Source of the DNA: Parelaphostrongylus tenuis
Lineage: Eukaryota > Nematoda > Chromadorea > Rhabditida > Metastrongylidae
Length of the DNA: 64,000 bases
Direction of reading: 5' to 3'
NCBI GenBank assembly: GCA_019055375.1
Contig: JAHQIW010005944.1
Coordinates: 124,001 to 188,000 of the forward strand
A program made the translations under genes and the position numbers. Of the stretch, positions 1 to 11,830 are shown one piece after another. Each line of letters begins with the position of its first letter. Within the stretch, counting starts at the first letter, position 1. The notes under the pieces were generated by a model, which was not told where the DNA came from, did no database searches, and saw only the letters and a program-made list of their open reading frames with translations.

Positions 1-299
1 AGCGAAAACAAGGTAGACAAAGGGAGAACCTGCAAAACTTTTTGTCGATATTGAAGTGTTATTTGATTGAAGAGAATAAGCCAAGGTAAAAGTACAAAAG
101 TGGCTAAAAAGAATCCACTGTCCAACCTGATCAGAGATTACGCTTCTGTCGTACTTGCCAGTAAGGTGTAGAGCAAATGGCGAGATATGTGTGAACAAAG
201 AACGTAGAGCATTTTCTCCCAACTAAAAGTGGATGTAAAATTATCCTACAAATAATGAAATCAGATCACATCAACATACCGAACAGTCATCCATTCTGA

Positions 300-2260
300 G
301 ACAGAATTTTTTGCCCCACATGTTCCCAATAGATTTCCTTATGATCTGGGCTGTATGCTCATCCAATCGTTTACATGTTACATGCATAACATTTGGAGAG
401 ATGACGACGAAGAGGTTGGCGAAATTGCTCAGGAATTCATTTTTCTGCAAATGGAAGTATTTGTTTTCCTAAAGAAAAACGACCTTTTCACCAAGCGTCC
501 AGGAAAAATGTTAAAAAAATTTACTCAGTTACCGTAAAAATCCAACGATTGACTACTGATGAAGTTTCTCGTTGTTTCTGCTGCCATGCTGAGTGGGCTT
601 CCGAACGACGCAGAATTATCTTGCTCCCAAATTCAAGGTAGGCTTCATGCCATGTTATCTCTGCTGTAGGCAATTTTCCCTTATTTTGGAGAATAAGCCT
701 TCTGGAAAAACAGTCCGATTCATACTCTTGAGATACCCGACAATTAAAATGTAAACCTATAGCTCACCGAAATCTCCGACATATATTCCCAAATGATCTT
801 ACATCCTTCCCTTCTAGCAACTGTAATATTCTGAATATAACATCGTCACTGAGTGGGAAGTCTATCGGGATCATGCTTTCAGATTGAGAACTAAACTGTT
901 TACAGCGGCGTGGTATAGATTTTTCGGCGATTTGTGATTTCACTTGAACAGTTTTATGCCCTTAAACATCGGTCAGTAAGTTCTTGCATTCACATATAAA
1001 TGTCAATACAGACAAGAACTGTAACGATGGCGTCAATATTAACGACACAGCTACTGATAGAATGGGTTGGCTGAGTGATCCGGTAATTAATGTCGACGAT
1101 ACAGCAGCTGCAAACTCACATACCCAATGAATTACGTGAGCACGTTACGAAAATACTGTGGAATTGCGTACGATAAAGGTAAATAAAAAGTCTAACTTTC
1201 AAACAATTGTCTGCGATGAAAATGGAAAACGAATGGCAGAACAGTAAATGTACACACAAGCGCGTTGCATGAGAATAAGCCTCTATCGCTATTACGCTTA
1301 TATCTCGCTGGAAGCACGAAAAACGTATAAACATGTAGGGAAATTTCGTAGGTCAGAGTCATTCATTTTTCTGGGGTTTTCCGAAGAACAGCAGAGCTAA
1401 ATTCAACAACACGACAGCAACAGGGGTCGTTTCTTCATTACCAACCGGACAATCGAAATGAACCGCTACGAGTAAAGACGCATCGACAATGATTGATAAA
1501 CTATAGAAGACATGGCTGAGCAGTTAAGTAGAATGCTGCTGTGCATACCCATCGTAAGAGCACGTAGGCCTAAAAGGTAACAAGCGGATCAGTTTCACAA
1601 AAGGAATTGAGATCAATTGCTCGGTGGCTGAAGGTGACAGCGTGAATTAGATGGCCAAGTCAGAAGTCGCGTTATGAGAACTGGTCGGTGCACATACTTT
1701 AGCCTGCAGGGTGCACCGGATAAGATGTAGCTTGACCGGAAGTTGTTGCGTCCAATCTCTAACAATGGATAGAGAACAAAAGTGGGAGAAGCGATACAAA
1801 GAATTAAAGGCAGACTGTGCAGATGCGCAGAACACGGAGCGTTACCAAAAAAAAATTCCAAGCTATTGATGTGAAATAGTCAACATTATTAACGAGGTTG
1901 AAAAGACAAGACAATTTTTTTAAGGAAACTCTTCTATGCGCTCGCTTGAAATAAGATGAAAGTCAGCACTAATGATGCGATATATATTAATCGCTAGAAT
2001 GAAAAGAGACAAAGTGTTTAAGAGAAATGATCTTCTGAGCCGTTTAAAAGACTGATGAGATTAACCCGTCCGGGACAGCAGTTTGTCGGCGCACAGCGCG
2101 ATTTGCAGGCGGCGCGTGGTTTTCGTTATTTGACTGAGTCATTTATCCGTTCTTAAAGAAAACGCTTAGATATATGGCGCTATTCTAATACTGCGTGATT
2201 TCGTCACGACTCTCGTATACTTTAGGTACATATATAAGTTTTAAATGAGAAAAAACTTTG
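300..2260. repeat. R-A copy 1, old direct duplication (partner about 3440-5030)
   Basis: Reading left to right, this stretch matches 3440-5030 in the same orientation at an offset of about 3.0-3.2 kb. Matching landmarks include the TTTGGAGAGA/ATCTGGAGAGA block near 400 and 3616, the blocks at 1095 and 4290, and GATGGCCAAGTC at 1649 against GATGGCCGAGTC at 4652. Identity is modest, roughly 70-75% by eye. A 60-codon ORF at 355-537 is not kept open in the partner, so I do not call a gene. The origin (decayed transposon or segmental duplication) is unknown. Confidence 0.6.
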
Positions 2261-3439
2261 AGAGTGTGATAATGTCTTCTTTTCGTTTCCACACCGCTAT
2301 ATGAACGCTTTCAAAAGTCAAACTATGTATCAGAATCCAAAAAAAATTGGGCCATCAACTAGCTGCTAATAATCTGTTGAAGCTTATCCACAAACGTTAG
2401 CAAACAAAAATGCCTGCTAATTGTGAAGCGTAATCTGATTTGCTGCTACAGCGCTCAGTAATCAAGCAGAATATTATAATCACCAGAAAATGAGATTTGA
2501 CTAGACAAATAGCTGCTATAAGTGCAATAGAAAAGCTCTGTCCAGCGAAAAAGCTCTTCCAACATTTGCGCGTCTGCAGAGATATGAGCCATCTCGAAGG
2601 GGTAGAATGCGTTTGGCTAATGACTGATGCGATGCGCCATCTTTCATGCGAGCTTAAAACTTTTACTTACATTATGATAATGTTGTCATGATGGAGAAAG
2701 CAAAATAAGGTCAATCAAGATGTAAAAACGTAAATGCTTCAACCATTGAAAGACTATGTTGAATCGCAAGTTATGGTAAGCGAGAATTACTATGCAAAGC
2801 TGATTAAGTAGTATTCGGTCTTCTCATAAGTTCTGGCTCCAGAACAATGAACAAAAAAATTTATAAGCTAGAGGTAATTAAGATGCCTGACATACTGTTC
2901 AAAAAGAAAGATTCAAAATGAATAGTGTTGTTAAGCAGCGAGTCTGGGAAGTCGCGACGCAGAGCTGGAAGCGCACGTGCCTGTGCTTGAAAGACTGGCA
3001 GGTCGCCAACGCAGCAAAGACTAGCATGAATTCTGAAATGGTCCACGTTATCATCATGCTGTTACAGAAAGATAAAATTTTTCAGCAAAAGTACGCTGTA
3101 TACAGAAAGCTGCAGTACTATAGAAAACGATTACTACATGTATTTTCACAGTTATATGTGATGGTATTGCTGAAATAATACATGTTCATTATAGTGCCGC
3201 GCTATGCACAACCCTTAAACTATCTACAGATGACGTGCATTCATATGGATGCATCGATACTTCCTTGAATTTTTGGACTCACAAAGACTTTCAATCAAGC
3301 TATTGGTAAACATTCAACAACTTGTAAAATGGCGATTTCATATACTCGTCTGATAATCAAAAAAGCTTTTTCATTGTGTTGTGGCAGCGGGGATAACATA
3401 TCTGTCACTCTCAATCTGTTCCTCTTCTCGGCAAGGGTT
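2261..3439. other. Spacer between the R-A copies; nothing firm
   Basis: No transposon domain or convincing gene is visible. A plus-frame read-through near 2930-3020 gives an acidic, leucine-rich, coiled-coil-like stretch (SRDAELEAHVPVLERLAGRQ), but it is bounded by stops and has no clear splice sites. Confidence 0.3.
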
Positions 3440-5030
3440 TCTGGCTGGCCTTTCCACCCTAATTTCAGTAATTACTTAACACCTTGAAACTCAGTAATTT
3501 CAAAACTTCAGCTCTCCATTTACAGAGGAGTTGTTCAGTTTTCGATCGCCCTATGCACTTTTTGAGATTTGGGTTTTGTGTTCATCCAATTCTCTTTCCT
3601 TTATACAAATAACATCTGGAGAGACGCAACGAGAAAGTTGGCGAATTCTTTCAAAAACTTATCCTCCTGCAGGTGGTTGCTCCTTTCAAGAAAAACGACA
3701 TTTCTGTGAAGAATTCAAAAATAAAGGACAAAGAAAGAATAGTCTGACTACCGTAAACACCCATAGATTATTTAATACCGAAGATTTTCGCCGTCTATGT
3801 TGACCCCATAAAAGGCTGCCGAAGACGAAGTGTTGACCAAATGAGAGATGAGCTTCACACTATCTCAGTTCTGGTTTACACAACCTGCTTTGTTTGCTAA
3901 AATAAGCATTCTGATTCAAAAAATGGGTTCTACTCACAATGTGCATAGCAACGGAAATGGAAAATCGTATTTTACCCAAACTTTCTACATGTATTTTGGA
4001 ATGATCGCACATCCTTTTCGTTCAGAGGAGTAATATCATCAAACAATGTTGTCAGAAAGTGGAGGGTTTGTTGAGACCGTAATTACGCATTGGAGATAAG
4101 ACGGCTAACTGCCTGCTTGAGAATATATAGCCGCGTAAAACCTTGATTTTAGGAAATTTTACCCTCGTACATGTCTTAGTAAGTCTTGCACATGAATGAT
4201 TGTTAATACAACAATAATGGTAACGACAGTGTAGGCGCACATTTTCGAGTGGAATGAAGTGGTTGATCAAGTAGTAATGGGTCTACGATTCAACAGCTAC
4301 AAACTCATGTACACGATGAGCTGTGTGAGAATTAACGCGCAAAATGCAATAGAACTGTAAATGATAAAAAAGGAAAACGGAACATGGCACATCATACGTA
4401 AGATCAAGTAAGCCGCGTGAGAACGTTACCGACGGCAAAAAAGGCTTTAAGTAACGAGATACAACGACAATGGTTGATAGAATATGGAGGCTATGACCAA
4501 AGACAAATGTAGAATAAGGCGCACGCCTACAGCGAGGGTTCATCCGGTATTGATAAGACGTAACAGCCCGCTAGGAGATAACGAGCAAGCCGATTTTTAC
4601 CAAAAAGAATTGTTGGCATGCGGTCGATGACTGAATGTAACAACCTGCTGCAGATGGCCGAGTCGAAAGTTGATGTAAGAGAGTTGGAAGGAGCTAAAAC
4701 TTTGACTTCATGTAAAAAGGTGTGTGTTGTGAGTTGGCTAGAAAATGCTGCGAAGAATCTCTGATAGACGAAACAATAGAGAAGACGAAGAGAGGAACGC
4801 TGAAGAAACATGCAGAGGAGTAGAGCATATGTGGGGCGTCATCAGAATTGCTGAACGAAGGATGTGAAATAGTCAGTATTATCAGCATGTCAAAAAAAAA
4901 TAAGAGAACATTTAGAAAGAAGAAATTTTTAAGTGCTTGCCTCACTCAAGATGATGCTTAGCACTGATTAGGCAAAAGACTTTTTTGTGCTAAACGGAGA
5001 GAAACAACGAAATGTTTCTCTCCGCTGGAT
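3440..5030. repeat. R-A copy 2, direct duplication of about 300-2260
   Basis: Second copy of R-A. Near its right end, 4996-5027 forms a short hairpin with 12-bp arms (CGGAGAGAAACA and TGTTTCTCTCCG). No intact ORF survives in common with copy 1. Confidence 0.6.
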
Positions 5031-5449
5031 GTAAACTTTCCCCAAGAGTGTTAGTAATAACTCGAAAGCGGCCATTTTGCTATGTGCTCTCTTGCTGGAA
5101 GGACTCTTTTTAGAGCTGTAGCATTCATGATTGAGCATTTTGAGGGCGACCGTCGAATACAGGAGTCATAGGCTTTACGCGGAGCTCTTTTCGAAACTGA
5201 GAAGAATCGTGAATTCAATAACAAAAATCGCACTTCACATGTGAGTCGCGCCTGAGTGATCGAATGGTCGCGTATCGAAACAAGGACTCAAATCATGAGA
5301 AGCCCTCTATCTGGTCAGAGTATTCGCAAGCCGTGCCCGGTGATGGAGCCAAAGAAAAAAGTAACCATGTTCTTCCGGAAAGACAAACCTTGATAGTTTT
5401 ACCAAGGTTGACACGTGTATACATTGCTGGCGTTTACATGTCAAGAAGA

Positions 5450-5748
5450 ACGCTCTGGTGCAGTGGTTAGAGGTGCTCTGCGTTGCACACGAGGTCAATG
5501 ATTTGATTTCGCGTTCACGGCTCGCCAAGCCGTCCATCACGCCGGGGTCGACAAATTGGTACCAGAGTGGTCTCAGACGTGTCTGGGAGGTAAGCAGCAT
5601 TGATTCGATATAGTGAGAGGCCACCGTCAGTCATTGTAAAGATTAAATATGCATTCTATCACCTCAAACTATCTCAAAAATTGAAGGCGAATGCATGGCG
5701 CATCTCTCAAGGATTGATCGGCGCCGAGAGCTTTATCCTTGTCCTTCT
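5450..5748 (+). mobile_element. SINE-1, tRNA-derived SINE
   Basis: The head reads CGCTCTGGTGCAGTGGTTAG (box A-like) followed by a decayed box B (ATGATTTGATTTCGCG). The body then matches the complete copy at 54079-54381: GGTACCAGA, CAGTCATTGTAAAG, ATGCATGGCGCAT, and a 3' end CTTTATCCTTGTCCTT. Diverged and non-autonomous. As for other SINEs, transcription by Pol III and mobilisation by a LINE are assumed. Confidence 0.85.
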
Positions 5749-5854
5749 ATCTTGTCATGATTATATGGGCCTCAGTACCTTGCCCTCAGAGGCGAGTCGT
5801 CCATGGCACTTACTCATTGTATCCGTCTCCGTGTACGTGTTTCCAACTAACAAC

Positions 5855-6200
5855 GTCAACGAATACTCCAAGCGGTCGGCAACCTCGAAGCGCAAGCAGC
5901 AAGTAACAGTATGTCATATGGGATGTGAGTTGGAGTATTGAACACAGTAACATTCTGTACTTTCGCGGCCACATGGCAATAAACTACATATAACAAATGA
6001 CAAATAGAAAATATGGATAAGAAAGACGAAGAAATAGGAGAGAGAAGTTAGTGATGCAGTGGTTACTGGCCTAAAATTTGCACGTCAGCCGCGAGCTCTT
6101 ATTGCCTGCGTATCCATCTCTTCAGGACCCCATCGCATCTCACGTCCTTTCGTCCTTTAATGGGAAGCGTGCTGGCTCTTCTATGCGATATAAACTTTGA
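5855..6200. repeat. R-B copy 1, direct repeat (partner 7743-8072)
   Basis: Begins GTCAACGAATACTCCAAG and runs through GGAGAGAGAAG to GTCCTTTCGTCCTTTAA. The same order of landmarks occurs at 7743-8072 in the same orientation. A downstream piece (AAGGCCTTTAAACAATCGTA near 6504) has a relative near 10845. No conserved ORF. Confidence 0.6.
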
Positions 6201-6786
6201 GTGCGAAACGTAATTTTCTCCTTGCTCTTACAGCGCCCTGTGACAACCTTTCGAGGAGGCGATTAAAGTGTTAAAATCGTCGACATTCGAACTACCAAAT
6301 AACCAGAGAGTGTATGGCGAAGAGCCATATACAAACCCCAGGAGAGCACACAAAACAAACTGAGAGTGAAGCATGATTTTATTTTCGCTGCTGAGTCCTA
6401 ATAGAAAGAGCTTCTCAGAAATTAAGCATATTGCTGAGATAGCAGGGATATGAGCTTTCAAATGACAATCATGTGTCTAGGAGAGAAGTTATATCCAGAA
6501 AGAAAGGCCTTTAAACAATCGTATACCTCAGTTAGTACACTTCTTCGCTAGAGAAATATGTTCTGCCTAAACCGTGCTATATTGTCGTAAAGTAATCGAA
6601 AAAACAGCAACCAAAGTGCATGAGTTGTTAGTACCAAGCGTCTGATGAAAAAGCTTTTTTCTGTGAAAGAATAAAGACAAGGAAGTGTGAAAACTTCCCA
6701 AAGATCACGACTGTACGTCACACAATCCGTATTGAAAAGTGGAGCGTTTCAACATACATGGGTTTTTACAAAAAAACGCTTCTGCA

Positions 6787-6905
6787 GAAATCCATCCAAT
6801 AATTTTCATATCGATGATGTTTTTCTGGATCCAAATTTTTACTACGAAAGTGCCAAAAAATTCGCTATCAAGCTGATACAACGCAAGCCAACCGCAAAAA
6901 AGTAA
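6787..6905 (+). CDS. Candidate terminal exon, unrecognised protein
   Basis: After a good acceptor (GCTTCTGCAG) an open frame encodes about 39 residues, NPSNNFHIDDVFLDPNFYYE followed by a basic tail ending PTAKK, then TAA. Codon use looks protein-like and the acceptor is of nematode type. I do not recognise a family and could not find an upstream exon with matching phase, so this may be a gene fragment or chance. A longer reading of the same frame starts at 6687 and would need no splicing. Confidence 0.25.
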
Positions 6906-7312
6906 TGTTCTTTTGTTTAGACCACATACCAAAAAGTGTAATCACCGACAGAATTTAGTATTGAAATTTTGTAAAGTGGATATTACACGGTTTTTCATAA
7001 ATTGTCGCGACGCTTACTGAAATGATACATGTGCATGGAACTGGAAGGAGATAATTGACATTTCGGGGACAGCATTCATCTTTTTGGGCATAGCATTAGG
7101 ATGGAAAGAAAATTTCCATCGTGTGGATGGGAATGACGTCTTTTCGCATGAATCGTGTGTGATTTTCATATCATTTGAAAGGTCACTTGCTGCGAGTCTA
7201 TTGATATATAATTCGTCTGTATCTGCTGCAGAATGGATTTGTCCAAGAAACAGAAACGTTTGTCTATTTTTCAAGAGTATAAATTTCAGATGCTGCTATT
7301 GCTGCTGGAGAA

Positions 7313-7422
7313 ATGAACAAAGCTTGAGAAGTAGGAAGGAGTGGCACTTCGATCAGATCCGAAATCTGGCGGACCGAAGGCAAAAAGTGGTGGTTAATGA
7401 TGGTTTGCATTTTGAAGAATAG
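7313..7422 (+). pseudogene. Mariner-like transposase C-terminus (remnant)
   Basis: The frame ends with SRKEWHFDQIRNLADRRQKV then VVNDGLHFEE and a stop. This is the typical end of mariner transposases (a W/R-rich L-P/A-D-R-W-x-KVV-x-NDG-x-YF stretch). The DDE core is absent. The following 7430-7500 (ACTTTTTTTTAACCTAAC) resembles the sequence after the second remnant at 23226-23306, as expected for the 3' end of related elements. Confidence 0.6.
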
Positions 7423-7742
7423 TTGCTGTTGTTTGCTGCCTGAATATGCTCATAAGTTTTGAATGGTCTATCAAACGATGGAAACTTTTTTTTAACCTAA
7501 CATTTTATGAAGCTCTTCTTCTCTAGATAAAGCTTCCCCCTTATTTGATGGTCATTCGACAGCTTGAGAGAGCTCTGCTTTGATAAAGTGCTTGATCACC
7601 GAAAAAGCCTATCAAGTGCACTGTAGAGGCCAAGAAAATACGTTTTGTCATCGAACTGAGATATATGCTCGACTGACGTCTGTGGTTGGCTCTGCACAAG
7701 ATTTCAGGTTTGTCATTCAATAGCTTAAATAACGAATAAAAT

Positions 7743-8072
7743 GTCAACGAATACTTTAAGTAATCAGTAACCTCGAAAGCAAACAGTTAGTAACTGCATG
7801 TCAAAAGGGATATGAGCTGAGGTAATGAAAATAAGAATATTTTTTGTGCGAGGTCACATAGCAATAAACAGCAAGACACTAATGAAAATTAGAAATGATG
7901 GAAAGCAAAGGCGAAGTGATGAAGGAGAGAGAAGCAAATGACGCTATGGTTTCTGGCCTAAAGTCTGCTCGTCTGCCGCGACCTGTCAGCTTATTGTCTG
8001 CGGATCCTTCTCTGCAGGACTCCATCGTCTTCCCCGTACTTTCGTCCTTTAACGAGACACGTCCTTTAAGCT
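7743..8072. repeat. R-B copy 2
   Basis: Direct repeat of 5855-6200: GTCAACGAATACTTTAAG at the left, GGAGAGAGAAGC in the middle, ACTTTCGTCCTTTAACGAGACACG at the right. A 61-codon ORF at 7895-8080 is not preserved in copy 1. Confidence 0.6.
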
Positions 8073-8089
8073 TCGTCTAAACAGTGCGT

Positions 8090-8764
8090 TGTTCTATACT
8101 GCTACTCATTGAACGAAGTAGTAAAGATATAGCAATGAAGGTGCATGAGTTGCTACGCTACTAGAGTTTCGGCAATTAATCTATGATAAGGAAAAAAGCT
8201 TCTCGAGAATCATTTGATTTGGAGAATATTTTCTGAGTGATGTATGAGCGAAACTGGAATTATATTCACACTCAATTTGCTTTGTTTTCAAGGTTGCGGC
8301 CTGTGGATGAATTTGCAGTAGAGCTTCAGTAGACATTTATTGGTCAATATCTCGTTAATTCCTTGACTGACTTTGGGCCCTAGACATATCATCACCCCAT
8401 AGTCCCACAAAGAATATTACATTGTACTATCAAAAATTCCTCCGAGCATGAATGCTATGTATGCATTAAAATCACATGAGAGTGCAAGAATATTATGAAG
8501 TACCAAAGTGAATCAAAAACATAGACTGTTTGTTTTATAACAACGAAAAAACTTTGATCTGATTGACGGAAAATGCGCATCAGCAAAAGCGCACTGCGCG
8601 ATAAATTACTGGGTTGGCTAAAATTCCTCCGGACTTAGTCATTTTCCCATTATTTTCCATGCACTCGAATCTTTTTTTTACTATCGTGTAGGCAGTTTCT
8701 TGCGGTTGTTTTGATATATGAGACTTATATCCCAAGTCCGACTATCTATTAACCTTGGTATAGT
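8090..8764. other. No gene seen
   Basis: AT-rich sequence with no recognisable domain, tRNA-like head or long repeat arm. The last 50 bases (CCAAGTCCGACTATCTATTAACC, given here only as a landmark near 8735) resemble the flank of PLE-B near 12608, so the PLE terminal sequence may begin there. Confidence 0.3.
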
Positions 8765-8891
8765 TTGAATAAATGAATATTTTCTTCTGTTTAACCGATC
8801 CGAGGTGTTACTGATAATATTTATTGAATATCAGAGAACCATACAACAATACAGTTAGTAATGCAGCTTGAATACACAATATTCAAGGTAG

Positions 8892-8925
8892 TTAACGTTT
8901 CGGCGAGTCGCCTTAGTCAGAGCCT
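8892..8925 (-). ncRNA. Decayed hammerhead motif of PLE-A
   Basis: On the minus strand: AGGCT, CTGACTA (consensus CTGANGA with G8 changed), stem II GGC/GCC, GAAAC, GTT. It is in the same position relative to the endonuclease as the intact motif of PLE-D. The core change should abolish cleavage. Confidence 0.5.
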
Positions 8926-9159
8926 GGGAAGATCACATTGATCCACAATCCACTAAGCCAAAACCTCCATAACCATAGCAGAAAACATTAGAAATGAGTT
9001 TTGGATTGCATAGTAAAAGCTTCATTTTGAAAAACTCACCGCTTTGATGTTAGGGTCTATCACTTATTAATTAAAGACCAGCCGCTCAAGGTCAGTGTAT
9101 CAGTGGGCTCTGGATAACTCGGGCCGGAACAATCAGCCTGAGGTATGGTTCGAGGTCAC

Positions 9160-9570
9160 GCGTGATTACGGGCACTCTTCTTTTCGGTCCATTTTCGAGC
9201 CTTTGTTATGTATCTGAAAGGCTTCTAATGCTTTACGCGCAGATGTTCTTGATTCCTGGGCGAGGATCGTGAATTTGAAGTCGAACATTACTCCTGCATG
9301 TTTTTGGTCCCTTTGTGTGCCTAGTGGAGTTTTTGGATCACAGTTGTGTGACCCTATTAGGTGTTCTTTTACACGGAAGAATAGTGTCTTACCCGTTTCG
9401 CCAATGTACTCATCGCCGCATGCCTCGCAAGAGACTGGTTAAATTATACCCGATCTCATACAGTCGCCGTCTCTGCCGTTCGGACAAGCTTTGCAGTTAT
9501 TCGTTTCGCAGAGGAGGTCATACAGTCGGTTGCGGACTAATTGGCGCTTTAGTGTCTTTGGAGGTATTCA
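9160..9570 (-). pseudogene. PLE-A GIY-YIG endonuclease domain
   Basis: Minus-strand translation shows CPNGRDGDCMRSG (Cys-rich linker), then SCEACGDEYIGETGKTLF and FRVKEHL (GIY-YIG core with Y-IGETG and the Arg/Glu/His helix), then TPLGTQRDQKHAGVMF and QESRTSARKALEAF. This domain nicks target DNA in PLEs. It contains at least one stop (after SGI) and is separated from the RT by the foldback duplication. Confidence 0.8.
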
Positions 9571-9572
9571 AC

Positions 9573-9662
9573 TAGTGCTACCAAATTCTCCAAGCCCACC
9601 CTTTTTAAGCAACGTTTAATAGCTGCCTAAAAAGGGTGGGCTTGGAGAATTTGGTAGCACTA
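9573..9662. repeat. Perfect 35-bp inverted repeat with 20-nt loop
   Basis: The arm 9573-9607 (starts TAGTGCTACCAAATT) is perfectly complementary to 9628-9662 (ends AATTTGGTAGCACTA); the loop is 9608-9627. The left arm and loop align with normal PLE sequence (as in PLE-D near 38535-38590), while the right arm does not. So the right arm is a reverse-complement copy placed just downstream, as in a template-switch event. Confidence 0.92.
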
Positions 9663-9971
9663 ATAAAAGGCAGGAGAGAAGAAACCTTATTTCCGTCACA
9701 CTTGCCGTTTGAGGGTATTGAAAATCCTCTGAATCTAACCTCGGAAGCTAATACCGTATCGTAGCCATTAGAGATGGCTATTTTTCGCGCCAAGTCTAAG
9801 GATTCTACCTTGTGTTCTTTTTCCGTGGACACATTTGAGGATGATCAGAACATATTCTCAAGAAGTACTTGTTATGTGTGAAGAATGGGCCGATGGGTAA
9901 TGAACCAAGATGTTTTTGTTGCTTGGTATACGGTACCATTTTGTACTATAGGAGTTTTTCGACAGGTTGAG

Positions 9972-10358
9972 CTAAACGTTCAAAGAAGGAAGCCCATTTG
10001 TTTTCGGTTTATTGCGGGTGAACTTTATGTACTCTAACTGACTGTTCAGCAACGCAAAGAGTTTGTACATCTCCTCTTGGGTTGAGCAGACGACAAAGCA
10101 CTCATCTATGTATCCAGAGTAAAGTAAAGGCCGGAGATCGATTATTGGGCTCTCAACTTTAGACATAAAGGCTATAGCAAGTGTTAGCGCTAGTCGTTGT
10201 CCCATTGCCAGCCCTCTGATTTGGGCATCATATTTCCCGAACCATCTAAAGATTGAGCAGTTCAGACACTCTTTTGATAGGACCATAAATCCTGAAGCAT
10301 TTCGTACTTTTGTACCTGAACGAGTATTCGTCAAAGAACTAACGAAAAGAGCTAGCAT
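9972..10358 (-). pseudogene. PLE-A reverse transcriptase fragment
   Basis: 128 residues, including RGLAMGQRLALTLAIAFMSK (RT motif with GQR, template/primer grip side), then YSGYIDECFVVCSTQEEMYK (catalytic YxDD region with the second Asp changed to Glu) and the PLE-typical thumb sequence. The N-terminal RT motifs are absent. The D-to-E change and truncation make it inactive. Confidence 0.85.
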
Positions 10359-10910
10359 GACCGAGGTAATATTTGACTGCTCTTTTCTAGAATCTTATAT
10401 TATATCTTTATTTTCGTTCTAATCTTTTTTAGATTTGTATATTTATAAATGTAACTATAAGATATCTCTGACATATAAACTATAACTATAATTAACATTT
10501 ACCACCTATGACGTGCAAGCCGCAGGGTAACATTCCAGTCGTAAAACGTGATCTTCGTATCACTCATGCAGTATTACACTATAACCTTTCAAAAAACCTT
10601 TTACGTGGTCAAACTTCTCGAGTCTTGGACTATCTAATGACTTAAGAAACTTTAGTGGATAGCCATATAGAAGCTCCAGCCGAGCAAATGAAAAGAATTA
10701 GGTTTGAAACATAATATGATCTTCGCTACTGCAGTGCAATAAAGAGGTTCTTTCTAAAACTAAGCAGATCGTTGAAATGGCAGAGATTTAGCCTTTCGAA
10801 TAAATCCAACTGTCTGAAAGAAAACTCTTGTGCAGCGAGAAAGGCCTCCAAACAATTGTGTACCTCAGCTGGTACACGTCGTCCTTTAGAGGATAACGAT
10901 TCTCTTGCAG

Positions 10911-11225
10911 CTATCGGCCACCAATCTATAACAGGTTTTGTCGGGTAAGCAATATCGTTTTATAAACCCAGTTAAGCCGGCAGCTATTGTGGCACATACG
11001 ACTCAAGATTTCTCACGTTATCATTGCGTGGTTCGTAATGTTATGACGTTCCATAGACAGTAAAGCGGGTTCAGCTCCGGTCTGAGGGCGAGATATTGCT
11101 CACCACTTAATTCTGTTAGATATTCGTAAATCATCATGATAATAGCTGTCAATATTTGGGTTTATGAAAACGTTATTGCTTACCCGACCCAAGCTGTTAT
11201 AGGTGGTGGCTAATGGCTATGACAG
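10911..11225. repeat. Inverted pair of about 85-bp arms related to the SINE-3 body
   Basis: Left arm 10911-11003 and right arm 11143-11225 are reverse complements at about 80% (shared CGGGTAAGCAATA and TTTTATAAACCCA against its inverse). Both match the body of SINE-3 at 16307-16382. The spacer is about 140 bp with no gene. Confidence 0.65.
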
Positions 11226-11289
11226 AAAACTCAAAAATTGAGTGGTAGCGAAATGGTACCACGGTGATGTAATGATAAAGAAGAGCAAT

Positions 11290-11410
11290 GTGCGCAGAGC
11301 GAATTGGGAGAATTTCGTTGTTTAATCAAAATTTCTTTTCTTCATCTAACAAAAATTTTTAGAATTCTTGTATTACTTCGATAGAACAAGATTCTCTTCA
11401 ATCTCTCGCA
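11290..11410. repeat. Dispersed repeat, relative at 41745-41860
   Basis: GCAGAGCGAATTGGGAG followed by TTTCGTTGTTTAATCAAAAT and TTCGATAGAACAAGATT matches 41757-41855 in the same orientation at about 75-80%. It adjoins the hammerhead repeat on its right. No coding capacity. Confidence 0.5.
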
Positions 11411-11579
11411 ACTTTCTAATCTCGTAATCCTCTCGAAGTCAATATCATCTGGCACAAGCTTCACACAGCAGCTGATCACATAACCCACATGTATTTATGC
11501 CATGGAATGGGATACATGGATCTCTCATGCTGATATGACTTAATTGACAGTGTGCAACACTGTGTGTTTAATGAACCTT

Positions 11580-11830
11580 TCACTTGACTTACACTGTAAA
11601 GCGATCGCTTTCGACAACTCTTTGTAGGGAGTATAGGGATTTCCAGAGAACTGATTAGAAAAAAGTGCAAAAGACGACGAGTTGTGCCCGATTGACGAGA
11701 CTATAAGGCCGAAACACGTGTATTTCGAGCTGTACAAGGGCACAAGAGACCAGACCAAATGGCATGTTGGCTCAAATAATAATGAAAGGATTTATTGAAT
11801 TTTGAGCATGGTCTTAATAAAACCTTTTGA
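11580..11830 (+). repeat. Rep-3 copy 1, hammerhead-bearing short repeat
   Basis: Aligns with 16440-16690, 50940-51165 and, inverted, with 38750-39065. Shared features in order: TTTGTAGGGAG, AGAGAACTGA, the hammerhead (11686-11730), CATGTTGGCTCAAATAATAA, and a tail with GGTCTTAATAAAA. No coding capacity is visible. Confidence 0.75.
11686..11730 (+). ncRNA. Hammerhead-like motif in Rep-3 copy 1
   Basis: GCCCGA (stem I), TTGACGA (C3 changed to T), a weak stem II, CGAAACACGTGTA (GAAA core, palindromic stem III ACACGTGT, cleavage-site A). The first core base and stem I are mutated relative to the copy at 16532-16574, so probably inactive. Confidence 0.65.

Larger units (their letters stand above)
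8765..10375 (-). mobile_element. PLE-A, Penelope-like element, 5'-truncated
   Basis: In minus orientation the order is reverse transcriptase (from 10358 downward), linker (9605-9832), GIY-YIG endonuclease (about 9570-9160), then a terminal region with a decayed hammerhead (8892-8925). This is the normal domain order of PLEs, which copy themselves by RT plus a GIY-YIG nuclease. The 5' half of the RT is missing, the frame is broken several times, and the catalytic motif reads YIDEC instead of YIDDC. A 35-bp inverted duplication lies at 9573-9662. Confidence 0.88.

Noticed and set aside
2050..2085. CTGATGAGATTAACCCG as a hammerhead core
   Set aside because: No GAAA core, stem III or matching stem I downstream.
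5051..5233. PLE GIY-YIG remnant (GGCTTTACGCGGAGC, ATCGTGAATTC)
   Set aside because: Only two short matches to 9234-9285; no GIY-YIG motif is readable in any frame.
9315..9575. Plus-strand ORFs inside PLE copies (also 12929-13162, 15321-15554, 38070-38342)
   Set aside because: The antisense of the conserved GIY-YIG domain; the shared ORFs simply mirror the real coding strand.
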